Source: Lachnospiraceae bacterium (GTDB taxonomy: Bacteria > Bacillota > Clostridia > Lachnospirales > Lachnospiraceae). From it: a stretch of 15,810 bases of DNA. Shown here piece by piece: positions 1-8,605 of the stretch. The stretch covers positions 1-15,810 of the forward strand of contig JAIKXK010000256.1 of assembly GCA_024684155.1 (NCBI GenBank). Direction: 5' to 3'. The notes beneath the pieces were generated by a model. It was not told the DNA's origin. It made no database searches and was given only the letters and a program-made list of their open reading frames with translations. The position numbers and the translations under genes were made by a program. How positions within the stretch are numbered: position 1 is the stretch's first letter; every line of letters begins with the position of its first letter.

Positions 1-389
1 CGAATGGCAATTTCCGCTTTTTTCAGCCTTTCTTCTAACTCCTCTTTATTTTCTGAAGTTAAACTACCCTCTGGCAAAAAATCAAAAATCAATCCTTCCC
101 CAAAAAGTAAATCCGCGCCAAATTCTGCATGATCAACAGAAGCTCCATCATTAAAGGTATTATACCGTTTGATTTGTTCAAACCTGCCTACATCATGAAG
201 CAGACCCAAAAACCATGCGAAATCAACGAAAGCGTCCTCCGTTGAAAGAGAGGACGCAATTCGCTGTGCAATGCCTGCAACCCGATAAGTATGCTCTACC
301 TTTAATCGGATTTTAACATCAGACATATTATATTTATTTGTGTAGCAATCAAAGGCATCTTTTGCCTTTTTTCTATCAATTGTAAACAT
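1..389 (-). CDS. HD-domain phosphohydrolase, partial (C-terminus off the window)
   Basis: The first 129 codons of a gene that runs off the left edge are present. The protein starts MFTIDRKKAKDAFDCY and carries an HD-superfamily metal site: His33 (VEHTYRVAG), His65-Asp66 (LLHDVGRFEQ) and a further histidine at 87 (SVDHAEFGAD). The set H...HDxGRFEQ...FND..SVDHA is typical of a small soluble clostridial HD family. HD proteins hydrolyse phosphomonoesters or phosphodiesters of nucleotides, but the substrate here cannot be told, and no GYP motif is seen in the visible part. There is no signal peptide or membrane span. The start lies five bases after the stop of the chemoreceptor gene. The only Shine-Dalgarno-like sequence is a weak GAAGAA inside that gene's last codons, so translation is probably coupled and both are probably read from the chemoreceptor promoter. 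The HD-family call is secure and the precise role is not. Confidence 0.85.
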   Translation of the reverse strand, partial: MFTIDRKKAKDAFDCYTNKYNMSDVKIRLKVEHTYRVAGIAQRIASSLSTEDAFVDFAWFLGLLHDVGRFEQIKRYNTFNDGASVDHAEFGADLLFGEGLIFDFLPEGSLTSENKEELEERLKKAEIAI

Positions 390-394
390 CTAAC

Positions 395-2185
395 TTATTC
401 TTCTTCGTTTTCTTCCATGGTCATCATTTCATCCATGTTATCTTCTGTAGCAAATCTGCTTACTTCTTCCTGAAGTCGTTCAGAAATCTCACGATTGCTT
501 TCTGAATCATCATGGATGGTTGTAATAGATTCTAAGATACCAGTGGTACTTTCTGTAGCATCTGATACACCCTGTGTACAGTCATTAATAACATTTGAAA
601 TATGATCAATCTGAGAAGTCATTTCATTAATGGTTGTATTTAAAACAACGGTATTATCATTTACAGATTCCAATACATCATTGATGTCCTCTGCATCCTG
701 ATAGTACTGCTGAGCAACACCTTCAAATTCATCATAATCTGAAAGTACAGATTCACTGACATAGGTTAACATTTCATTAGAATTTTCTGCTAAAGTTTCT
801 ACTGCAGAAATTACCTGGTTTGAAATTTCCTGAATAGAATTTGCTGTATCACGGGAGTGTTCTGCAAGCTGACGAATTTCATCAGCAACTACTGCAAATC
901 CCTTACCTGCTTCTCCAGCACGGGCAGCTTCAATGGAAGCATTTAATGCTAACAGATTTGTCTGGGCTGCAATGGATAAAATATCTTCGGTCAAAGTCTG
1001 AATCTGGGATACATTCTTACTTTCTTCAATGGATGTTTCAAGACCATCTTTGATAGAATATACCATTTCATTCGTAGAAGTTTTCTTCTTTTCCGTATTT
1101 TCTCGAATAACCATAGCATGTTCTTTAATATCTGCAACACGGTTCGTTCCTTCTGCCACCTGGTTTGATACCTGGCCAACAGCATTATTAACATCTCCAG
1201 CACCTTCATTTAAAGAAAGTAATGTATTGTTTGCTGTTTCCATAGATGCTGTTAACTCTTCCATTACTGAAGATACATTACTAACATCATCCTTTGAAGC
1301 ATTTACAATACCTACTGTATTTTCTACTGAAGAATAAATATTTCCGGATTCATGTTTGATCTTATCTATAATATTTTCCAACGTAGCTAAGAAGTTATTT
1401 ACACCTGCTACTAATACACCAACTTCATCATTTGTTTTATTATCAAGTCTCTGAGATAAATCAGCACTTCCTTCATTCATCTCTTTTAAAATCTTGTCTA
1501 ACTGACGGGAGGCAACGATTAATGGAGAAATCGCTTTGTTAACCATGATTAATGCAAGGACAGATACAATAATTAATAATACAGTACCAACTACAATTGC
1601 GATACGAACCTGTCCTTCAGTCTTTGTCAACTGATGCTGATTCTCTTCAATTAATACTGCTAGCTTATCAGCCATTAATGCAATATTTTCTTCATGGCCT
1701 AAGATTAATTCATGGGCAGAGCCAAAGTATAAGGTCATAGCCCCTGCATAATCACCCTTACGATACAAGGTATCCAACTGGCCATATAAATCAATAAAAC
1801 CTGTTACCGCTGTATCCAATGCTTCAAATTGAGATTGAAATTCCTCGTCATCAACCTTTGGAACCTGAGTTCTTAAATCCTCCATGGCTGCTGATAAAGT
1901 CTCTAAATCTGTAACTCCAGGATCAATCATAGAGAGAGCAGTTTCCTCGTCTGCCATAGATCCCATTTGCTGCATAGCCTGAATTAAAAATACACGTTTT
2001 ACCAATGCCTGCATCATTGCATCTACATCCCCAAAATCACGCTCAATTGATAAATATGTATCTGATAAGGTTTCTGCAGAACGAGCAGAAATTTGGAAAT
2101 TTGCACCCATAATTGCAATTCCAATAATTGCCACAATATCTAATGCGAGAAATGCAGCTAAAATTCTTGTTCTTAAACTTTTCAT
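395..2185 (-). CDS. methyl-accepting chemotaxis protein (transmembrane chemoreceptor)
   Basis: This 596-residue inner-membrane receptor should sense a periplasm-side or extracellular ligand and control CheA through CheW. The first membrane helix is at about residues 7-30. A mostly helical outer sensor domain of about 160 residues follows (four-helix-bundle-like, no recognised ligand motif), with the second membrane helix at about 193-215. A HAMP linker covers roughly 216-268 (SRQLDKIL ... DEVGVLV). The rest is a long coiled-coil hairpin whose tip carries the hallmark AAQTNLLALNASIEAARAGE at about 407-426, then GFAVVADEIRQLAE. The protein ends in an acidic tail (EENEEE) with no CheR-docking pentapeptide. 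The ATG is preceded by an ideal AGGAGGT at 2191-2197 and a promoter at 2236-2264. An HD-domain gene follows five bases downstream. The class call is certain; the ligand is unknown. Confidence 0.97.
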   Translation of the reverse strand: MKSLRTRILAAFLALDIVAIIGIAIMGANFQISARSAETLSDTYLSIERDFGDVDAMMQALVKRVFLIQAMQQMGSMADEETALSMIDPGVTDLETLSAAMEDLRTQVPKVDDEEFQSQFEALDTAVTGFIDLYGQLDTLYRKGDYAGAMTLYFGSAHELILGHEENIALMADKLAVLIEENQHQLTKTEGQVRIAIVVGTVLLIIVSVLALIMVNKAISPLIVASRQLDKILKEMNEGSADLSQRLDNKTNDEVGVLVAGVNNFLATLENIIDKIKHESGNIYSSVENTVGIVNASKDDVSNVSSVMEELTASMETANNTLLSLNEGAGDVNNAVGQVSNQVAEGTNRVADIKEHAMVIRENTEKKKTSTNEMVYSIKDGLETSIEESKNVSQIQTLTEDILSIAAQTNLLALNASIEAARAGEAGKGFAVVADEIRQLAEHSRDTANSIQEISNQVISAVETLAENSNEMLTYVSESVLSDYDEFEGVAQQYYQDAEDINDVLESVNDNTVVLNTTINEMTSQIDHISNVINDCTQGVSDATESTTGILESITTIHDDSESNREISERLQEEVSRFATEDNMDEMMTMEENEEE

Positions 2186-2235
2186 AAATTACCTCCTGTT
2201 AGTTTCACAAAATCGAATTGCGCACTATTTTGTTT

Positions 2236-2264
2236 ATTTTATCACGATTTTCAAAATAAAACAA
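2236..2264 (-). promoter_or_regulatory. sigma-A promoter of the chemoreceptor gene
   Basis: On the minus strand there is a -35 TTGTTT (2259-2264), a 17-base spacer and a -10 TAAAAT (2236-2241). The -10 is preceded by TGA, giving an extended TGn element. Transcription would start near 2229, about 45 bases before the ATG. This suggests the chemoreceptor and HD genes form their own unit even though they follow the alaS cluster in the same direction. No sigma-28 type motility promoter was seen. Confidence 0.65.
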
Positions 2265-2299
2265 TGCAAATATGAACACACAGAGGGTAATTTGTACAG

Positions 2300-4435
2300 T
2301 TAACGTTTTAAGTATTGCACTTCTTCATAGAATTCTTCTGGGACAGGAAGCTCATCATGCTCACGTTTTTTTACCATATTTTCAATTGGTCTTGCTAGCT
2401 GTGTTCCCTTGTTTGCTCTTCTATGAATAAGTTCAGAATACTGTCCATTGGATTTTAGTTTTTCACTAATATCAAAAGTAAGAGGGCAATAACGATATAA
2501 AATATCCCGACTTACCTTTGATAATCGAAGACTTCCATTGGCTTCGTATAAAATATATAAAACATAATCTGCTACAAATACTTTTCGGTAATTGTTTCCT
2601 GCTTTTTGTAATGCCTTCTTTACCTTCTCTTTTTGGTCTGCATTTAATGCAGAATTCTTGCGGTAATACTGAAGGAAGTCAGCATACTCTGCAGTCAAAG
2701 ACGGATCTGAAATATCATTCCAGTGTACGCCCTGTTCTGTCTTACACATTTCCCAGCGGAATTCTCCACACATCCGGGTTACAGCTAAAGCAAAATCCTC
2801 CAAGGAAAAAATCGGCATTAACATTCGGGCAGAAGTAGAGCGTTTCTTTCCATCGATTTCCTGCCAAAGCACGCTTCTGCTACCAATGTTTGGCATTAAA
2901 ATTACATAAGGTAAACACTCCATATGAAGGGTCATGGCAGGAGCTTCACCATCTGGATCACTATACTGGTATTCCCTGTAAAAAATCTGAAAATCCGTAT
3001 TTCTTATTTTATTCAGTTCTCCATTAATTCGTTCCTGAGAAGAGAAGCACTTTTCAAGAGGCATCATCTGATTTACAGAATCAAACAGTGGTGAAAAAAC
3101 AGAAATGCGACCAAAGGTCATACGATTTCCCAAAGCGACCAGATTGTTTAATTCAAACCTTACCCGCTCTAATTCATCATCCATCATCTCTTCAACTTGT
3201 TCTTCTGTCAGTTCACCATTTTGTTTTTGTTCTCTTAAAAATCCAGGATAATCTAAGTCAAATTCATTTTTAGATGGCATAACCTCCATATCATAAATTA
3301 ATTTTAACCACTCTGGAACGGTAAGAATTTTATGATTTGGATCCTTAATATAGGTCATGTTGATTCGATATAGTTGAGCAAAGTCTTCTTCTGAAACTAC
3401 ACGCTCATCCATAAAGCCAAACCGAAGGAAAAGCTCTACTTCCAAAGGAATCTGTTTTCCTTTGTCTAGATCCTTAAAATACTTAAGAACAACTTTATAA
3501 TAAATCTTATAGAATAAATCAGTTATTCCTCGACGTAGTTTTCGAACATTTTCATCGGTAGCAGATCGATCATGTAATCTCGCGTAATTATCTAACAGCT
3601 GGTTCATATTATCTCTTACATGAGTTTCACACTCACCATAAGACATAATAATCTCCTTTGCATTTTCCACAAGTGGGACATTTCCATCTGCTATAATTTC
3701 TTCCCCTACCCGATCCATATCAGATTTTTTCATAGACAAACCACTAAAGGCACTACGAAAGGCATAGGTATCTTCACTTAAGGACTTCATATACTTCTTA
3801 TAGCCCTTAATTTTTGTAGTTAACTCATGCATCAACTGCATGGTATTATATATGGTTCCCACGCACATCTCTACGCCAAGACCATATAAATCCCTTTGGA
3901 TTTTATCATCGTAATTATAAAAGGACTGTAAAAAGCTCACCTGCCATGATTGTAATTTCAATTTCTTTGGCGCCGGTTCTAACTCCTCCACTTCAGAAAA
4001 ATCCTCTGGCTTTTGTCCCATAGAATTACAAAGTGCAGGATAATTACGTAAATCATCCTGCAACTGCTGATACATCTTGTCCGCTTCTCCTTGGACAATG
4101 TGTAAAAATTTATATAAATTATATGCATTACTAACGGTAGCACTGGCAACAACAGGCGCAATCTTTTTATTCACAGAAATTACCTTATCCACGTCTAATA
4201 AATCCTCAAATGGATAAGAATAAATGGTAGCTTCTTCGTTTGCCATATAACTGTAAACAAAGACCTCCCCCGGTTTTTCTGCCAATCCAATCACACTGCC
4301 TGTTTTTAGAATCACATCTTCCTTATTTCCGGGATAGGTCATACGAACAGACCCCTTTAGAATAATATCTAAAGTAGTTACCTTTTCTCCCGCATTATGA
4401 ATCTGTGAGTTTGCTGCGCATTGTTGCATTGCCAT
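2300..4435 (-). CDS. large cytoplasmic protein with N-terminal cNMP-binding-like domain, function unknown
   Basis: This 711-residue protein has no signal peptide or membrane span. Residues about 10-95 look like the beta-roll of the cyclic-nucleotide-binding (CRP/cNMP) fold: NAGEKVTTLDIILKGSVRMT, then KTGSVIGLAEKPGEVFVYSY and YPFEDLLDVDKV. The phosphate-binding cassette, which in true cAMP/cGMP binders has Gly-Glu and an Arg-Ser/Thr-Ala, is not recognisable, so it may bind another ligand or only act as a fold. There is no CRP-type helix-turn-helix after it. Residues 100-500 are largely helical and charged. The last 200 residues (for example MECLPYVILMPNIGSR at 505-520 and the Tyr-rich stretch 617-650) match no family I recognise. 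The start is set by AAGGAG at 4445-4450, which lies in the last codons of the MATE gene; the gap between genes is six bases, so expression is coupled. It is probably a sensor or regulatory protein. The fold call is fairly sure and the function unknown. Confidence 0.8.
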   Translation of the reverse strand: MAMQQCAANSQIHNAGEKVTTLDIILKGSVRMTYPGNKEDVILKTGSVIGLAEKPGEVFVYSYMANEEATIYSYPFEDLLDVDKVISVNKKIAPVVASATVSNAYNLYKFLHIVQGEADKMYQQLQDDLRNYPALCNSMGQKPEDFSEVEELEPAPKKLKLQSWQVSFLQSFYNYDDKIQRDLYGLGVEMCVGTIYNTMQLMHELTTKIKGYKKYMKSLSEDTYAFRSAFSGLSMKKSDMDRVGEEIIADGNVPLVENAKEIIMSYGECETHVRDNMNQLLDNYARLHDRSATDENVRKLRRGITDLFYKIYYKVVLKYFKDLDKGKQIPLEVELFLRFGFMDERVVSEEDFAQLYRINMTYIKDPNHKILTVPEWLKLIYDMEVMPSKNEFDLDYPGFLREQKQNGELTEEQVEEMMDDELERVRFELNNLVALGNRMTFGRISVFSPLFDSVNQMMPLEKCFSSQERINGELNKIRNTDFQIFYREYQYSDPDGEAPAMTLHMECLPYVILMPNIGSRSVLWQEIDGKKRSTSARMLMPIFSLEDFALAVTRMCGEFRWEMCKTEQGVHWNDISDPSLTAEYADFLQYYRKNSALNADQKEKVKKALQKAGNNYRKVFVADYVLYILYEANGSLRLSKVSRDILYRYCPLTFDISEKLKSNGQYSELIHRRANKGTQLARPIENMVKKREHDELPVPEEFYEEVQYLKR

Positions 4436-4441
4436 ATTTCT

Positions 4442-5806
4442 CTACTCCTTGGTAAATAAGGGCTTCACTTCACTTCTGTAAACACGAATCATAAAGTAAG
4501 CTGCCATGGATACTGCTACTAATTCGGCAATTGGGAAGGACCACCATACTGCTGAGAGTCCGCCAAACTTTGCCAACAAATACGCCGCAGGCAAAATTAC
4601 TAATAACTGTCGAATAATTGAGTTCATCATAGATATAAATCCATGTCCCATCGCCTGGAAAAATGACGATGATACAATAGAAAATGCTGCCAGTAAAAAG
4701 TGAATGCTAATGATTCGAAGAGCTGGCACACCAATCTCAAGCATTTCATCAGATGCTGAGAATAATAGTAAAAGTTTATCTGGAATTGCCCAGAATAGTA
4801 CGACACCAATAATCATACAAACATAGGCTGCCACATAGGAAAGCTTTAATGTTTTTACGATTCTCTCTGGCTTTCTTGCGCCAAAGTTGTATGCCACAAT
4901 TGGCATCATTCCATTGTTCAATCCAAAAATCGGCATTAATACAAAGGATTGTAGCTTAAAGTATACACCAAATACAGCTGTAGCAGTAGATGAGAATACA
5001 ATTAAAATCTTATTAAATCCAAAGGTCATAACAGAACCGATTGCCTGCATTACTATGGATGGAAATCCTATGGAATAAATCTTCTTTACAGTTTCCTTTT
5101 TCATAGGATAATCCTTTAGAGAAATGTGAATCTCTTTGTTCTTTGTTATGTTGAAATATAAAGCTAAGCTTCCTCCCACAATCTGTCCAAAGATTGTGGC
5201 ACAGGCTGCACCTGCAATACCCATTTCCGGGAAGAATCCATAACCAAAGATTAAAATAGGATCCATTATCATGTTAATAACAGCACCTACAATCTGAGTG
5301 GTCATGGAATATGCTGTCTTTCCTGTAGACTGCAATAGTTTTTCCATCATAGATTGGAAAAACATTCCAATACTAAGGACTCCTACGATTCTCATGTAGG
5401 TAATTCCATATTCCACAATTACTTCATCAGAAGTTTGGAACTTAAAAAACGGCTTACAGATAACCAATACAAAAAGTGCAAAACAAATATAAGTAATCCA
5501 GGTAAGTCGCACTCCTGTTGTAGCGATTTCGTTTGCCCTATCATATTTCTTTGCTCCCAGACATCTTGATACCAAAGCGTTAACACCAACACCTGTTCCT
5601 ATTCCAAAAGCAACCATTAAGGTCTGTAATGGGAAAGCTAAAGAAACGGCTGTCAGTGCATCCTCACTAATCATTGCCACAAAGATGGAATCCACAATGT
5701 TATACAATGCCTGGGTCAGCATTGATAACATCATAGGTGTGGACATATTCACCAAAAGCTTTCCAACAGGCATAACGCCCATCTTATTTTCTTGTCTTTC
5801 GCTCAA
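4442..5806 (-). CDS. MATE family multidrug/metabolite exporter
   Basis: This is a polytopic inner-membrane cation-coupled exporter of the MATE family. With the start chosen here it has 454 residues, normal for the family, and about 12 membrane helices in two related halves. The N-half carries STPMMLSMLTQALYNIVDSI and GVNALVSRCLGAKK; the C-half repeats the pattern with IGFPSIVMQAIGSVMTFGFN and PIVAYNFGARKPERI. The Gly-Ala-(K/R)-K/P loops are the usual MATE signature. The substrate cannot be deduced. The reading frame is open further up to a TTG at 5833, but that codon has no good ribosome binding site. The TTG at 5806 has AAGGA at 5814-5818 with a seven-base spacer and gives the family-typical N-terminus (M)SERQENKMGVMPVGKLL. 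It lies 33 bases after alaS and six bases before the cNMP-fold gene, so the three are probably co-transcribed. Confidence 0.93.
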   Translation of the reverse strand: MSERQENKMGVMPVGKLLVNMSTPMMLSMLTQALYNIVDSIFVAMISEDALTAVSLAFPLQTLMVAFGIGTGVGVNALVSRCLGAKKYDRANEIATTGVRLTWITYICFALFVLVICKPFFKFQTSDEVIVEYGITYMRIVGVLSIGMFFQSMMEKLLQSTGKTAYSMTTQIVGAVINMIMDPILIFGYGFFPEMGIAGAACATIFGQIVGGSLALYFNITKNKEIHISLKDYPMKKETVKKIYSIGFPSIVMQAIGSVMTFGFNKILIVFSSTATAVFGVYFKLQSFVLMPIFGLNNGMMPIVAYNFGARKPERIVKTLKLSYVAAYVCMIIGVVLFWAIPDKLLLLFSASDEMLEIGVPALRIISIHFLLAAFSIVSSSFFQAMGHGFISMMNSIIRQLLVILPAAYLLAKFGGLSAVWWSFPIAELVAVSMAAYFMIRVYRSEVKPLFTKE

Positions 5807-5813
5807 AAAATTT

Positions 5814-5818
5814 TCCTT
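5814..5818 (-). promoter_or_regulatory. ribosome binding site that sets the TTG start of the MATE gene
   Basis: AAGGA on the minus strand sits seven bases before the TTG at 5806-5804. It supports that start over the TTG at 5833 and over the ATG at codon 9 of the shorter protein, which has no purine-rich site at a suitable distance. Confidence 0.6.
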
Positions 5819-5839
5819 CTTTCTATCCTGCAATCATCC

Positions 5840-8509
5840 CTAAGCGATTTGATTTGCAAGCACTTCTTTTGCACTCTCAAGAGCTTCAGGAATACCTGCG
5901 GCATTCTTTCCACCAGCCTGTGCCATATTTGGACGACCACCGCCGCCACCGCCTACCTTAGGCGCAACTTCCTTAATTAAGTTTCCGGCATGAGCTCCCT
6001 GTGCAATAGCACCATCGGTAGCCATTACCATAAGAGATACTTTTCCCTCATTATCAGAAGCAAGTACAATTACTCCCTTTTCTCCAACGGAAGCTTTTAA
6101 TTCATCTCCAAGATCACGAAGTCCGTTCATATCAACTCCCACAAGAGCTTTTGTAATAAGGTTTACACCATTTACATCTTCCATATCACTTGCTGCATCT
6201 CCAAGAGCTTCATGAGCTGCTTTTGCCTTCATGGATTCTAATTCTGAAGAAAGTTCCTTCATTTCTTTTTGCATGGCAGCAATTTTTTCCACCAAATTAT
6301 TTGGAGTTGTTTTTGCCTGAAGAGCAGCAGCATTCAACTTCTCTTCTACTTCTTTATAGTAGTTAATTACGTTTGCACCAGTGATTGCTTCAATACGACG
6401 AGTACCACCGGCAATACCTGATTCAGAAACAATTTTAAAGGTTCCAATGTCAGAAGTATTCTTTACATGAGTACCACCGCAAAGTTCCTTTGAATAATCT
6501 CCCATAGAAACAACTCGTACACTTTCACCATACTTTTCACCAAAAAGTGCCATGGCTCCAGATTCACGAGCCTCATCAATGCTCATAACATCGGTAGAAA
6601 CAGGTACTCCAAGGGCAATGCGTTCATTGACCATCTTTTCAACCTTATCAATTTCTTCCTTGGTCATAGCTTTATCATGAGAAAAATCGAATCTGGTACG
6701 ATCAGGATCCTGGTATGAACCAGCCTGCTCTACGTGATTTCCTAATACTTCACGAAGTGCTTTTTGAAGCAAGTGAGTTGCTGAATGGTTTTGACAGGTA
6801 GCCTGACGAAGTGCCTTATCTACTGCAAAGTGAGCACTCTTTCCAACCTGAAGCATTCCGCTTTCCATATGACCTACGTGAGCAATTTTATTACCAACAA
6901 CCTTTACAGTGTCTTCTACAACAAAACGTCCACCATCTAAGGTAATTTCACCCTTATCTCCCTGCTGACCACCCATGGTAGCATAGAAAGGTGTCTTTTC
7001 AACGATAACGGCACCCTTATCTCCTTCTGCTAAAACATCAGAAACCTCTCCGCCTTCTTCGTTGAATACACAAATATTTTTAATCACACAATCAGCTTCT
7101 GTCTTGTCATATCCATCAAATTCAGAAACATAATCTGTAGGTAAATCGTTATAAACGGTAGCATCTGCTCCCATATAGTTTGTTTCTTTACGAGCACCTC
7201 TTGCAGTTTCTTTCTGCTTTTCCATACATTTATCAAATCCGGCTTCATCATAGGTAAAGCCTTTTTCTTCCAAGATTTCTGCTGTTAAATCTACAGGGAA
7301 GCCAAAGGTATCATAAAGCATAAATGCATTTTCACCAGAAAGAACCTTCTCACCCTTTTTCTCCATCTCTTCTTCCATTTCGGAAAGACGGGCAAGTCCA
7401 TTGTCAAGGGTACGGTTAAAACGTTCTTCTTCACTATTTAAGGTCTTAAAGATAAACTCTTTCTTTTCTTCTAATTCTGGATATCCATCCTTTGAGTTGT
7501 TAATTACAACTTCTGCAAGACGAGCCATAAAAAGTCCATCAATGCCAAGAATTCTACCATGACGAGCTGCACGACGAATAATACGGCGAAGTACATATTC
7601 ACGGTTTCCTGTACCTGGACGAATACCATCAGAAATCATAAATGTTGCGGAACGGATGTGATCTGTAATTAAACGAATTGATACATCATCCATAGCATCT
7701 ACCTGGTACTTCTTTCCAGATAGTTCACAAACCTTATCACGAATTTCCTTCATGGTATCAATATCAAATACGCTATCTACGTCCTGCATTACAACTGCCA
7801 AACGCTCCAAGCCCATTCCGGTATCAATATTTTTCTGGGCAAGTTCGGTGTATCCACCATGTCCATCACCTTCGAACTGAGTAAATACGTTATTCCAAAC
7901 TTCCATAAAGCGGTCACATTCACAACCCACCTTACAATCCGGTTTTCCGCAGCCGTATTTTTCTCCTCTGTCGTAGTAAATCTCAGAACAAGGTCCACAA
8001 GGTCCTGCACCATGCTCCCAGAAGTTATCACATTCTCCAGTTTCCGGATCGCGGTAAAAACGGGTAATGCGATCTGCATCAATTCCGATTTCTTCATTCC
8101 AAATCTTAAATGCTTCCTCATCTTCACCGTAGATAGAAGGATACAAACGGTTTGGATCTAATTCTAATACTTCTGTCAAGAATTCCCATGACCAGTGAAT
8201 TGCCTCTGTCTTGAAATAATCTCCAAAAGAAAAGTTTCCAAGCATTTCAAAAAAAGTCAAGTGACGGGCTGTCTTACCAACATTGTCAATATCCCCTGTA
8301 CGGATACATTTCTGGCAGGTGGTTACTCTCTTTTTTGGAGGAACTTCCTGTCCTGTAAAATATGGCTTCAAAGGTGCCATTCCGGCATTAATTAAAAGCA
8401 AAGAATTATCATTGTGAGGAACCAAAGAAAAGCTCTTCATTTTCAAATGTTCTTTGCTCTCGAAAAAATCTAGGTAAGCACGTCTTAAATCGTTAACTCC
8501 ATGTTTCAT
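5840..8509 (-). CDS. alaS: alanyl-tRNA synthetase
   Basis: This cytoplasmic class II synthetase joins alanine to tRNA-Ala and clears mischarged Ser/Gly. It has 889 residues, full length for AlaS. The catalytic domain (about 1-250) shows NAGMAPLKPYF, TCQKCIRTGDIDNVG, TARHLTFFEMLGNFSFGDYF and the motif-3 stretch NIDTGMGLERLA (228-239). The loop before the DNVG sequence is short: the usual GGKHNDLE is absent, as in other clostridial AlaS. A Cys-rich insert at 187-198 (CGKPDCKVGCEC) may hold zinc. tRNA recognition follows at about 270-470. The editing domain has HSATH (575-579) and CGGTH (677-681), the four zinc ligands, all intact. A coiled coil lies at about 737-768, and the C-Ala/DHHA1 domain ends with VGGGGGGRPNMAQAGG. 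AAGGAG about nine bases before the ATG supports the start. No T-box leader is visible upstream; instead a small membrane-protein gene and a hairpin precede it. Confidence 0.99.
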   Translation of the reverse strand: MKHGVNDLRRAYLDFFESKEHLKMKSFSLVPHNDNSLLLINAGMAPLKPYFTGQEVPPKKRVTTCQKCIRTGDIDNVGKTARHLTFFEMLGNFSFGDYFKTEAIHWSWEFLTEVLELDPNRLYPSIYGEDEEAFKIWNEEIGIDADRITRFYRDPETGECDNFWEHGAGPCGPCSEIYYDRGEKYGCGKPDCKVGCECDRFMEVWNNVFTQFEGDGHGGYTELAQKNIDTGMGLERLAVVMQDVDSVFDIDTMKEIRDKVCELSGKKYQVDAMDDVSIRLITDHIRSATFMISDGIRPGTGNREYVLRRIIRRAARHGRILGIDGLFMARLAEVVINNSKDGYPELEEKKEFIFKTLNSEEERFNRTLDNGLARLSEMEEEMEKKGEKVLSGENAFMLYDTFGFPVDLTAEILEEKGFTYDEAGFDKCMEKQKETARGARKETNYMGADATVYNDLPTDYVSEFDGYDKTEADCVIKNICVFNEEGGEVSDVLAEGDKGAVIVEKTPFYATMGGQQGDKGEITLDGGRFVVEDTVKVVGNKIAHVGHMESGMLQVGKSAHFAVDKALRQATCQNHSATHLLQKALREVLGNHVEQAGSYQDPDRTRFDFSHDKAMTKEEIDKVEKMVNERIALGVPVSTDVMSIDEARESGAMALFGEKYGESVRVVSMGDYSKELCGGTHVKNTSDIGTFKIVSESGIAGGTRRIEAITGANVINYYKEVEEKLNAAALQAKTTPNNLVEKIAAMQKEMKELSSELESMKAKAAHEALGDAASDMEDVNGVNLITKALVGVDMNGLRDLGDELKASVGEKGVIVLASDNEGKVSLMVMATDGAIAQGAHAGNLIKEVAPKVGGGGGGRPNMAQAGGKNAAGIPEALESAKEVLANQIA

Positions 8510-8544
8510 TGTTATTGTATCTCCTTAATAAAATATACTTAAAC

Positions 8545-8581
8545 AGAAAAATATCGCATGAAGGCATAATACCCCCATGCG
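8545..8581 (-). terminator. hairpin plus U-tract between the small membrane-protein gene and alaS (terminator or attenuator)
   Basis: The minus-strand RNA can form a perfect ten-pair stem, CGCAUGGGGG with CCUUCAUGCG, around a seven-base loop (8555-8581). AUAUUUUUCUG follows (8554-8545). Two of the pairs are G-U in this strand and would be A-C mismatches in the other, so the structure is made for minus-strand transcripts. It lies 24 bases after the stop of the small gene and 45 bases before the alaS ATG, with no convincing promoter between it and alaS. It therefore probably terminates only part of the transcripts and sets the alaS level. Confidence 0.65.
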
Positions 8582-8605
8582 AAAATATCATTCAATTCTT
8601 AATGA

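Noticed and set aside
2265..2299. Terminator after the 711-residue protein gene
   Set aside because: No stem followed by a T-run can be formed here, so read-through into the chemoreceptor unit cannot be excluded.
7789..8127. Second minus-strand frame inside alaS
   Set aside because: It is a shifted reading of the conserved catalytic domain of alaS and has no start signal of its own.
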